From the NCBI GenBank assembly GCA_001599975.1, contig BCIO01000004.1, positions 2,143,328-2,207,327 of the forward strand: a stretch of DNA of 64,000 nt. The letters run 5' to 3'. Numbering within the stretch: the stretch's first letter is position 1; every line of letters begins with the position of its first letter. The DNA comes from Cystobasidiopsis lactophilus (lineage: Eukaryota; Basidiomycota; Agaricostilbomycetes; Agaricostilbales; Chionosphaeraceae). The position numbers were made by a program, and so were the translations under genes. Under the pieces are notes generated by a model. The model did no database searches. It was not told the DNA's origin and was given only the letters and a program-made list of their open reading frames with translations. Shown in pieces: positions 43,348 through 52,976 of this stretch.

Positions 43348-45081
43348 CTAAACGTGCGCGTCCTTGATGGCGTCCTGTAATTCTGCCACCATCATAGTAT
43401 CGAAGGTCTTGACCTTCTCGAGGAAGACCCAGTGGCCAGCACCAGGGCTGATTGATCGCTGATCAGCACGAAGTCAAAGACGCTGAGAAGGAGAAGAGCT
43501 CACTTGATCAAAACCTTTGACCGCTTCTTCTGCAGGGCGGTCTCCGGCGTGACTGGCTTCTTCTGCAGAATCTTCATCACCTCTTCGCCACCGTTCTTGT
43601 CCATCCAATCGTCCGAGCCGTAAATGAACGTGATCGGGATGTCCAGCTTGCCCAGTCGCTTGACCAGTGGCCATCGCGCAAAAGCTCCGGGTGCGAGCTA
43701 AAAGAAACAGTCAGATCGAAAACGCGGCAGCCCTGGTCAGAAGAACCTACCAAGTGAGCCAGGCAGTACTCGCCCGAACCGCGATCGGTGGAGATGTGGT
43801 ACAGGTAGGAGAACACTGGGCCCTGGGTCAGACGGTGTTCTTCAACTGACCGAGCAAAGCACTCACAGTCTTTTTGAGTGCCTTTATCAAAGCTAGAGAA
43901 GCGTCGATTGGCGTCTATTGGCAGGCATGAGACAGATCAAGCCGGACAAACGATCAAAGAAGCTCACATCGAGACATGAGTTGAGGGCCAAAGACAGTAG
44001 ACGCCCGAAGGATCGTGAAAGGGCTGATGTTGGCCTCCCAGAGGTATGTCCACCAAGCTCCTACAAATAATGACATCAGTTTTCGGTTTGGCCACATCCC
44101 CGGAGAGGGCAACGGACTTGGCTGTTTCGGTCGCTCTTTGGAGGCGGAGTCAGCTGGCAAGATTTCCTCTTCTAAGGCTTCCGCGTTCTTGGCCTGAAGT
44201 TCCTGCTCTGCTTCCCAGTCGTTCTTGTAGGGCGAGACGGGAACACCGGCGGGCGAGATGAGGATGAGCTTGTCCACTCGCGCAGTGTGCTTGAGGGCGT
44301 ATGCTGAGGAGAGGTAGCCGCCAATCGAGTGTCCAGCCAAAGTCATCTTCTCGATGCCCAGTCTCCCTCTTAGATCCTCCAGAGAGTCGACAAAGAACGA
44401 TTCGGCGCTTGTCACGCGTTCGTGGACCGCGGCCTCCGACTCCCCAGCACACTTGATGTGCGGGTATTTTGGCCGCCCGCTGCGCCCCATCCCCAACCAA
44501 TCAAGGAAGTAAATCCGGGTATTTGGCAGCGAAGCGAGGGCCTTGTAGTTTTGCCAGAAGAAGCCAACGCCTTCGCGAACAAAGAGGCTGAGCCAGCACT
44601 CAAAGGCGTCCTAAGGCTCTAACTAACCATTACCGTATCTAAAAGCTCTGCCAGTAAGCGATGAACACGCCTTCCCAGAGCAATTGGCTCACCCATGCGT
44701 CACTACGATAGTATGCTCGTTCGGCGATTTGATGGCTGGCCCAATCTCTTTAAAGTCGCGATCGTTAGTTTGAGTCGTAATCTGGTCGAGATTAAAGAAG
44801 AGCCCACCCAGAGTGTTCATGAAGTACCGCTTGTCCTGCTCAAACTGGGACAGGGGCACTTTCCGCAGCACGGCTCGCACGCCGGTCACTTTGTCCGCCT
44901 CCTCGACAGAGACCAACGGGATTTCGCCTAGGCCACGTTGGATGAGAGATTTTTCCACAGCAGCAGCATCTTTGCCGTTGGCGCGCCACCAATGGGCCAA
45001 GGACGCGCGGAAGGTCGAAGGGAACTCGTAAGGCAAGGGCGAAACTTGAGCCTGGGACATGACTGTCATGCGCGTTGCCAA
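43348..45081 (-). CDS. Alpha/beta hydrolase, Cld1/ICT1-ABHD4/5 type lipase
   Basis: Several exons (minus). Exon 1 45081-44693 ends in VVTHG. A 5-nt exon (44638-44634) and an exon from 44570 complete the oxyanion motif HGYG followed by VGFFWQNYKALASL. Further on are YFLDWLGMGRSGRP and the nucleophile elbow LAGHSIGGYLSSAYAL (Gly-His-Ser-Ile-Gly). Then come VFSYLYHISTDRGSGEYCLA, the acid region IPITFIYGSDDWMD, and the catalytic His in IPGAGHWVFLEK (read through an exon join). The stop is at 43348. In fungi such enzymes are cardiolipin deacylases or lysophosphatidic-acid acyltransferases. Which one is not decided here. The nucleophile Ser is present, unlike in ABHD5/CGI-58. Confidence 0.82.
44634..44638 (-). 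other. 5-nt micro-exon of the alpha/beta hydrolase gene
   Basis: The bases ATACG lie between TTTTAG and GTAATG (minus). With the flanking partial codons they give Gly-Tyr-Gly and create the conserved HGYG. The flanking introns are 54 and 63 nt. Confidence 0.65.
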
Positions 45082-45511
45082 TCGGGCAGCCAGAGCGACA
45101 ACAATGGCAGAAGCTAGTAGGAGTAGGAGGCGAATAGTGGATCGAGGTGGCCTCGGTCAAAAGGCTGAAAATGAACTTTTTGGGGAGCAGGCGCGATGAG
45201 AACGTGCGAGGGTGATAGGGTCGGGCAAAAGGATATGGCAAAGATGCGTGAGGGTGGTGGGATGGGAGAGAAAGTCAATTTGGTAGACTTTGAGGAAGGG
45301 CCCGATGCAGAGCCTCCTCTCGGGCATGGGTGCCGAGGTCGCCGAATGGCCTCGTCATATCGACATTCCCAATCCGATGCAAGTTACAATGGTGGATATC
45401 AGTTGTAAAAAGTACATGGAGGTTATAGCGGGCGCAAAACATGGGAGAGGGGAGTAAACGGTGATGCCGATTTGCCACCAAAGGGAGCCGATTTGCCACC
45501 GAAAGAAAACT
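45082..45511. other. Intergenic
   Basis: About 430 bases upstream of the hydrolase gene and downstream of the large minus-strand gene. No gene is supported. Confidence 0.4.
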
Positions 45512-48500
45512 TCATCCGAAGCTGGGCAGGAGCTCCTTGGCGGTTTGCGACCCTTCAGCTGCCCCAACAAGGACAGCAGTTCGGGCGTTGACCCTGCCGG
45601 TGTCCAAGCCCTGAGCGAGGTCGTCCACTGCTCGCTGCACAAGTGCCTCGACGGCATCTTGCTTGACGCTGAGAGCGGCGAGTGTAGTGTCCCACTGTGA
45701 TTTGGAAAGAATAAGAATGTGTGTGAGAACACGTTCAAATGTAAATGCCTTACAAAAGCCTTGCCCTTGGGATGGACATCCAAAAATGAGGATGGGACCA
45801 GAGAGACAATAAGCTGGATGTGGGCCAGCATGCCTGCTGGCCGGACACCTGACTTAAGAACTTGTTCCAAGATGTTCAGGAGCAGGTCAGCCGAGATGTT
45901 TTGCGACACAACCGAGTGCATTTGCTGCGAGTCGTCAAAGTCGTCGGCCCCGACGTCGGCAAAGGAGGGTCGCCGCCTTCGAGCTGGAGAGAGGAGCGGC
46001 GGCTCAGATGCTCGGAGATTGTCCGTCTTGACCGATAAACGCCGCCCGAGTGATTCGAAGTGATCCGCGTCGTGCTTGGCCGGGACGAAAGTTGTGGCCT
46101 GTGCCGATCGCTCCATCTCGACCGAAGCCATCGCTACCAGCGCCACTAATTCTGATAGACAGGCTAATTTATGTACTGGCGATAAGTGAGTTGCGAAGGA
46201 CTTGAATAAAGCGAACAGCTGGGGCTGATAGGGCGTCAAAGCCGATGGGACTGAGGGCGACTCTATGAGTGCTACGCCGTGCTCGAACCAGTCGGGACTA
46301 GCACAGGTGAAGGACGAGTTGAAAGAGAGGAAGGACAAAAGCAGGCCGGCCAAGCGCATTTGCAGGTCGAGCAGCCACGCTTCAACGGCGCCGAGCGACA
46401 AATCGCTTTGAGATAGGAAAGGCGGCACGGCACCCATATTGGCAATGGTAAAGTCCAGAACGTGCAATGCGGGATTGTCATCGTTGGAAGCGGCGAACTG
46501 TTCACGCGTCAGTGTCAGCCAAACACTTTAAGCAGCAGACAAGCGCCACATACCAAAGGCGAGATGAAGTTCACAGGCGCCATGAAGATGTTTCCGGCTG
46601 CTTTCAGGCCCTCCACAAAGCCAGACCCCCCGTCCTCCTTCCGGATGCGATCGTTCAGAACTGCACGCTCCAATTCAAACCAAGGTGACTGCAATATCGA
46701 CTGCACAGCCATGATCTGCGTAATGGCTTGATCTGTTAGGACCAAGGTGTCGGCAAAGTCACAGGCATCGGCATCTTCCATGACCGGGTTGAAAATTTGC
46801 TCGATCGAGTTGGACGTGTTGTAGGCCTTTGAAGTGGATCGGGCGCGCTGCCGGGCTTGAGCGGTGCGAGAGGGTAGACATTGAATACGACGGGCGAAGG
46901 CTTGCAGCTCGGGGGTCTTGGTCAACGATAAAAACCAGCACCGAACGCGAAGGGCGTCCAACTGCTGGAGGGAGGCGCGAATGTTCGACAGGCACAGCTC
47001 CGCTTGACGGGTCTGCTCCAGCAAAATTAAAGATGCCTGTTGAGATTGCTCTTGAATGGCTTTGAAGTCCGCATCGAAAGGGGCCAAGACGCGCTGCTTG
47101 AGGGTGGCAAAGTCGTCCGCTGCCAAAGCGGGGCGGTCTTTCTTGAGAACAGCAAGAATCTGGATGGCCTGCTGGTACTGCGCTTGCAAGGTCCATTGCT
47201 GCTTGGTCGTAGCGAGGCCGCAGGCTTGCTTGAAGACTTTCGTTAAGTCTTGCAACAGCGGCAGGCCCGAGTCGATGACCGACAGGATACACCGGCGTAG
47301 CAGGGAGAACTCGGCCTGGCTGAGCTCTTGCCCTGGTTTGCTAGTTGACTTCCACCGCTGGAAGATGGGCGTCCCTAGAGTCGAAGTCGCCGATTGTGCG
47401 TCCTCCTTGTCGCTCAAAGTCGAGCTTTGTGACGGCGGCAGCTGTGGGAACCGACTGATCTCCAGCAATTCCGTTGATGGCGATGCCGGTCCAACGTAGA
47501 AGATCGTAAAGTCACTTTGCAAGGACGAGCTCTTGTGCAGTCGGATGATGGAGAAAGCCATAGCCAATTGCTGCAGGAGTCCAGGAGGCGACTCTTCCTC
47601 CTCTCTGAGACCAGGTAGCGGCGATGAGGTGGACGAAGAGGAGGAGAAGGTCTTGACTCGCTTGAAGGACGGCGATTGGAGCTTCATCGTCTCGAACACG
47701 GCGGCCTGGGGTAGGTCTGGCGAGGAAGCGGCGAACACCAATGGCGGCCCCAGTTCGAACAGGTCCATCAGGTCATACTTGGACAGCAAGACGGATCGCT
47801 CCGTCTCCTCCTCCTTGACAGCCTCGACCGGTGTGCTCCAAGATGCCAAGAAGGACCTGGCCGCCTGCCGCAGCCGCCGAATCCCAGCCAGCGCTTCAGG
47901 CTGCTTAGCCGGATCCAGCGAGCCCAGGATCTCTGCCACCAACTTTGACGCATCTTCCGCCGGCGCCAGGCCACCCGCTTCGACGATGGCCCCGTAGATG
48001 CGCTTGTGCAAAGGTAAGAAGAGCTCGATCGTGTCTCTCGGGTCGATGAATGTCTGAGTCAGAGTTTTGGAGGATGAGGAGAGGGAACCGAGGAAGCGGG
48101 AGAGCTTGAGAAAGGCGAAGAAGCGGACGATGACCAACAAGACGCACTTGCGATGCGCTTGGGGTTGGGTCTCAATTGGAAAGCGAGTGGATAGGAGACG
48201 CCGGGTGAGGTGAAGGACGAGCGGGATGTGGGAGGGCTGACAAGCGGGAGTGAGCACTTGGAGGAAGGTGGCGGCCGACTCGAGGATGGTGAGCGCCATA
48301 TCATCCGAGTTAGACGACATGCGAATATAGACCGGCCTATAGTTGGAGCCCAATGCCGGAGAAGCAGACGGGGAAGAAGGCGAAAAGAGCTTGGAAGGCG
48401 CGCTCAGGACCGATCCAGCCACTGAGTAGAATCCTAGCGCTCGGTCGTCAGAATCAGCACCAATGAGAAAGAGCCATAATAAATACCCTCCGAAACAGAA

Positions 48501-49390
48501 GACAGGGTTTGGGAAACGGCCTGGCCAAAGTGCTGACCCCCTGGCTCGTCCTCCTCGTCTTGAGAGTGCGGCGGCCGGGCAAAGTCAGGCCCTAGACCCG
48601 TCGTCGGCGAGTACAGAGCTCTCCCTCGGTTCAGCAGCTCTTGAAGCACCAACTCGGCCGCCGCGCTCCCAAACTCGAATTGGCCCTCGCCCCTATTGCC
48701 ATCGCTCTCGGTTTGCTCAGCCGGGTTGACCGGCACTTGCAAGTCGAGTGAGTGCAGCACATCCACCACGTCCAAAAACCCGGCTTCCAGCTCCTTCGCC
48801 CTCGCCCCCTCCAAGCCTGGAGCGGCGAGCTCGACGAGGAAGCAGCCCAGCAGGTCCTCCCCGAACGTCGCCAAGGCCCCCACGCCGCGCGCGTCGTTCA
48901 GCAGCTGAAAGTAAGAACGCAGCCGGGAGCCCAGCGAGGTCAAGGCCGAGCCCGTTTGCTGGGTCAGGCTGAGCGCAATGGGCTCCAGCGAGTTAGGAGA
49001 GAGGATCAGGCTGAGGAAGCTTCGGATGGCGTGGATGGATTCCGGCTTCAAGTGGCTCGTGAAATCTTGGTCGAGGTCATTGCTGGAGCCGGAAGCGGCA
49101 GAGGCAGCGGAGAACTGGTCGTGCAAAGTGGCGACGACCTCGAGACATTGGAGGAGCTTGATGTCCTTTTGCTGCAGGAAGTTGTGGACGTGTGACGAGC
49201 CATTATCTTCAGAGTATCTTAGAGCAGCAGCCTCGGCTTGATGGAGGCACAAGGGCACGTCTCGGGCGGTCAAGCGCTGGATCAAGGCGAGCAACTTGGC
49301 GCGCCGGTGCAAAGTGGCCTTGTCCTGAGCCAGCTGCGAGGTGAAAGCGGCTTGGTTGCGACGCTGCGACCTGAACTCGGCCAAGTTCAT
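45512..49390 (-). CDS. Large unidentified protein, about 1230 residues
   Basis: Four exons (minus): 49390-48487, 48421-46554, 46497-45754, 45694-45512, all in phase with introns of 56-65 nt. The stops between the long open frames fall inside introns, so this is one gene. The start is MNLAEFRSQRRNQAAFTSQL. The chain is Leu/Ala/Ser-rich and mainly helical: FLQQKDIKLLQCLEVVATLH, then AIRSFLSLILSPNSLEPIAL, LMDLFELGPPLVFAA, LRRCILSVIDSGLPLLQDL, FVEGLKAAGNIFMAPVNFIS, VEAWLLDLQMRLAGLLLSFL. No catalytic motif, signal peptide or clear membrane segment is seen. It could be a tethering or scaffold protein of the helical-rod kind, but I cannot name a family. It is head to head with the PQ-loop gene. Confidence 0.6.
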
Positions 49391-49432
49391 GGCTGAAATA
49401 GCGTGGCGCCGTCGCCGACTTGGATTGAGTTG
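49391..49432. promoter_or_regulatory. 42-bp gap between divergent start codons
   Basis: Only 42 bases lie between the ATG of the large minus-strand gene (49390) and the ATG of the PQ-loop gene (49433). Either the transcripts overlap within coding sequence or one true start lies elsewhere. Confidence 0.5.
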
Positions 49433-51339
49433 ATGTCGGACTTGAGCCATGACATGCTTCAGCAACTCGAGGATGCCGCTCGCGTGTCTAACATCTTTGG
49501 CGGCCTGTACGTTGCCTCTCAGGACTACATAAGCCAAATGCTAAGATCCCCGAGTAGATCCCTGTTCTGCTGGCTGTTCGCCCAGTTTCCCCAGTTGCTC
49601 GAGAAGCAAGTCTCCTCTCCTCTTGTTCGCGCTGGCTTGGCGACCCTCTGTGCTCATTCAGTCTTCTTTAGTCGACGGCGCAAGTCGGTCGAAGGCTTAG
49701 CCCTGCCATTCTTGGTCTCCTGGATGCTGGGCGATGTCACCAACTTGCTCGGCTCCGTTTTGACCAGGCAGTTGGATTTCCAGGTGCGCACGCTGCTCCC
49801 CTTTGGCCCCGTAAAGCCTTTTGCTTAAGGCAGCTGGGTGCCCACAGATCTACTTGGCTTCCTAGTGAGCATCTCGAGGCCAGCGTTAAGGTTTCCCATG
49901 GGTCGGCTCATTAGGGGTCCGCCAGCTTCTGCTTCGTCGACGTGTTGCTGATGAGCCAATACATCTACTACTCCCGAATCAACCCTGCGCCACCCTTGCC
50001 CTCCTTAACCGGTCGCCGGGCGAGATCCAGGTCAAGGCGGAACTTGAGCTCGGCCATGCGCCAGTCCTCCTCAACTCGGCCCGCCATGTCCAAGCACCCG
50101 CGCATGGAGGTCTCGCCATCTGACACCATGGGCAACTCGGTCACCTCGATCGCTTCCACAGCTCGGGGGCCCCTGTTGGCTTCCTCCGTCGTCTCCCTCT
50201 CCAATGGGCGGGTGCCGGCTCGCAACTCCACCTCTAGAATCTTAGACGACACGACTCTACCCCCACAGCACTCCAGCATCGCTCCCTCTGCCTCCTCAAA
50301 CCACCCCGGCATGCCACGGCGCAAATCTTCCCGAACTCGCACCTCCAAGTCCATCATCCTCTTCTCCTTCTGGGCCCTGATCGGCCTTTCACTGCGCTCG
50401 TCCTTCTCCACCACTTCCACCACTTCACTCTCAGCATTATCATCCTCTCCGGTCCAAGTCTGGGCCTCTGAACCCACTTCCATTTTAACCTTCCAACCTC
50501 CTCTCAAACGCGCCCACCACTGGGACCAGTCCGCTCCTTTGGCTCCAGGGGGCAAGAAGTTCGACCTGCGGATGATCATTGGTCGAATCGCAGCCTGGAC
50601 GTGCGCCACGCTCTACCTGACCTCGCGGATGCCGCAGCTATGGAAGAACTTCCGCCGGCGGTCCGTCGAGGGCCTCTCCATCCTGCTCTTCGTCGCCGCC
50701 TTCTCCGGCAACGTCACCTACGTCGTCTCCATTCTCACCAACCCTTTAATCAAGTCTGATCCGACTTTCTTGCCCGAATCAGTGCCGTTCTTGATGGGCA
50801 GTGGCGGCACCGTGCTGTTCGACTTGACCATCATGACCCAAGCCATCATCTACCGCAACTCTCCCGGCAAGCGGCGGCACCACCACAGGCGGAGCAAGAG
50901 CCAGCAGCCAAAGACGTCCAGGCTGTCCTCCGGCGAGCTCACCCGGCCGACGAGTGGGGCGAGGCTGAGCCGGAACTGGGACGACGTCGAAGAGCAGGGC
51001 TTGCTTTCTGGGACACATTCCTCTGAAGAAGATGAGGCGGCTGTTTCGGACGACCATCGGGGCCGCAGGACGAGATCCCACAGCACCGAGCTCGGCCACA
51101 CCCGAGCCACCTCGGGCGATTCTGATGTGCGTGCTTCTCTTCCCCTTAGACAACCAGGTCTGCTGTTGAGCATTTACGATACACAGTCAGAAGGAGTGTA
51201 CAGCCGAGAGCGCAGCATCAGCCGCAAGAGCCGGAATTTTGACCTGACCTTGGCTAGCAACCTCTCGCAGGTGACGGAGCTCCCGGAGGGCTCGTCCCCA
51301 CTGCCTTCGAGCAGCATGCCAGCTGTATCCCCTCCTTGA
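49433..51339 (+). CDS. PQ-loop vacuolar amino-acid transporter (Ypq/RTC2 type)
   Basis: Exons: 49433-49506, 49555-49605, 49672-49783, 49848-49864 (17 nt), 49926-51126, 51187-51339. PQ-loop 1: SLFCWLFAQFPQLLENRRRK, SVEGLALPFLVSWMLGDVTN. TM3: QIYLASYFCFVDVLLMSQYI. A Ser/Thr-rich loop of about 190 residues follows. PQ-loop 2: AAWTCATLYLTSRMPQLWKN, FRRRSVEGLSILLFVAAFSG. Last helices: GSGGTVLFDLTIMTQAIIY. The C-terminal tail is charged. Ypq1-3 export cationic amino acids across the vacuolar membrane. Both Pro-Gln pairs are present. The intron at 49606-49671 is GC-AG: using GC after ...GAGAA restores LLENRRRKS exactly, and no GT donor does. Confidence 0.85.
49606..49671 (+). other. GC-AG intron in the PQ-loop transporter gene
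   Basis: Donor GCAAGT directly after GAGAA, acceptor TTTAG, 66 nt. The donor matches the strong consensus needed by GC introns. Confidence 0.75.
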
Positions 51340-51685
51340 AATTGTTAATTAAGGGAGACCTACCACTGCTACAATCCTCGCCAAAATCTTGGACGCCAAT
51401 GCTCCAAACGCCTTTCTTTCCCGTACGGTCGCGTCCTGAATGAAAATGCATTTGTTTCTGCTTGCTTTTGGCGTGTGTTTGTGCTGCTTTAAGGGACCGC
51501 AAGTCGCTCGAATACCCCTTGCGAAAGGATCCTAACGGCTGCTCGTGAAATGATGCGGCTCGCTCAGGGATCTGATCTGACTGCTCTTGCTCTGCTCCCA
51601 ACCACTTCAGACTCTTTCAAAGGGCTTCCAAGTGGATATCCAGCCACTCTCTAGGCAACCCAAGTCTTCGCATCAGACCTACAGC
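51340..51685. other. Intergenic
   Basis: About 350 bases between two plus-strand genes. No gene is supported. Confidence 0.4.
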
Positions 51686-52590
51686 ATGAACGGCCCAGCG
51701 TTCATCCACCCTCGAGAACGTCAACCTGCTGTAAGTCACTTGGATCAGTGTCTGGAGTCCCTTCTCAGATATTTCTATCGTGCAGACACTGAGCCCGTCT
51801 TACAACGAGGCTTCCGGCATGGCCCAACGCCTCCCCAGGTTTTCGGTAGGTCACTTGGCCGGCGGCCGTTAGTCGTGATCTGGCACTTACTGAATTCAAT
51901 TCCCAGGCTCCCGTGCCCATCAATCCACCAGCCTATGTTTGCGGTTTCGACCTCAATGGTAATTTCGAGGCCCACCTGCCGCCACCTCCTGCTCGGCCTA
52001 CTCTGGGAGATCCCATCGGCTTGCCGGCCTCCACGCCTCGATTCATCATCATTGCCGTCTCTCCGACCACGGATTCGGCATCCACTGTGCAGGGCCAGGA
52101 TCGCCTCGATTTCGGGGACTTGACGCCACCGCCGCGCTGCGTCTCGACAATCATTTTCTCGGACGACGGCGAAAGCGACGAAGACTCCTTCGACGCCGCT
52201 ATTCCAGACCAATACCGACCTGCCGTTCCCTTTCCTGTTCGCAGGCCGGCATCTTCGATCCCTGTCCCGCCCCCAGTTTCGGCAGAAGAGGAGAAAGCAA
52301 TCAAGCGGGCTGCGGCTGCCAAACGAAAGGCCGAGCGCGAGGCGCGCCGCTCTGCCCGCGCTCTTGAGAGGCCTTCTGGCATATCGGAGGGGCAACTGCG
52401 AGGCCGAAGAACCGTCCAGCCTCTTATTCTCAACTGGGCCCGAAAAGTGGCCATCAGCCGAGAAGCATTTGACCCCATTCTGGTCGCCATTCTCCCCCCT
52501 CAAGGATACATTGATGCTGGATACCCATCACCTTGCGCATCTCCATCGCCGCCCATCGAATTGGCCTCTTGCGGCCACACCGCGGCCTAA
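51686..52590 (+). CDS. Unidentified protein, about 262 residues
   Basis: Three exons: 51686-51730, 51786-51845, 51907-52590, with introns of 55 and 61 nt, in phase. Starts MNGPAFIHPRERQPA and TLSPSYNEASGMAQRLPRFS. Rich in Pro. Acidic FSDDGESDEDSFD is followed by a basic helix AIKRAAAAKRKAEREARRSA and RPSGISEGQLRGRRTVQPLI. The end is YPSPCASPSPPIELASCGH. The acidic patch, basic helix and Ser-Pro sites suggest a phospho-regulated protein. No family is recognised. Confidence 0.5.
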
Positions 52591-52976
52591 CCACAATCAC
52601 CTCTTCCCGCCCGTGCCTATCACAACCAGCCCTCATTGCCTTCGGCGGAGGTCAGATCTGCGCCTTTCATCTACCACTTTCTTCAAGACTTGCCCTATTA
52701 GCAAGCGGCAGATTAGGTGACGAACGCGCCAGAGGGTACCAAGGTAGCAAGCACATCTTCAGCAAGCCCGAGGGTCGCGCCAGAACTTGCACACGCAAGC
52801 TGACACACCACCTGAGTAGCTTGCGTGTGATTGTCATCTTTGGGAAGGGAGATGACAACGGGTCGGTAGCTCAGTGCTGCTGGCTGTCGTCGATTATTTG
52901 TACCGTCGTTATTTCAATGCAAAGCCAAAAAAAAAAAAGACTGTTGTACAAGAGTTCGATTGGGGTACAGAGAAGC
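52591..52976. other. Intergenic with an A12 run
   Basis: About 385 bases between convergent genes. A run of about 12 A occurs near 52927-52938. No gene is supported. Confidence 0.4.

Noticed and set aside
52865-52975. tRNA-like boxes (TAGCTCAGTG near 52869 and GTTCGATTGG near 52956)
   Set aside because: The spacing is too long and no cloverleaf or acceptor stem forms around them. Chance matches.
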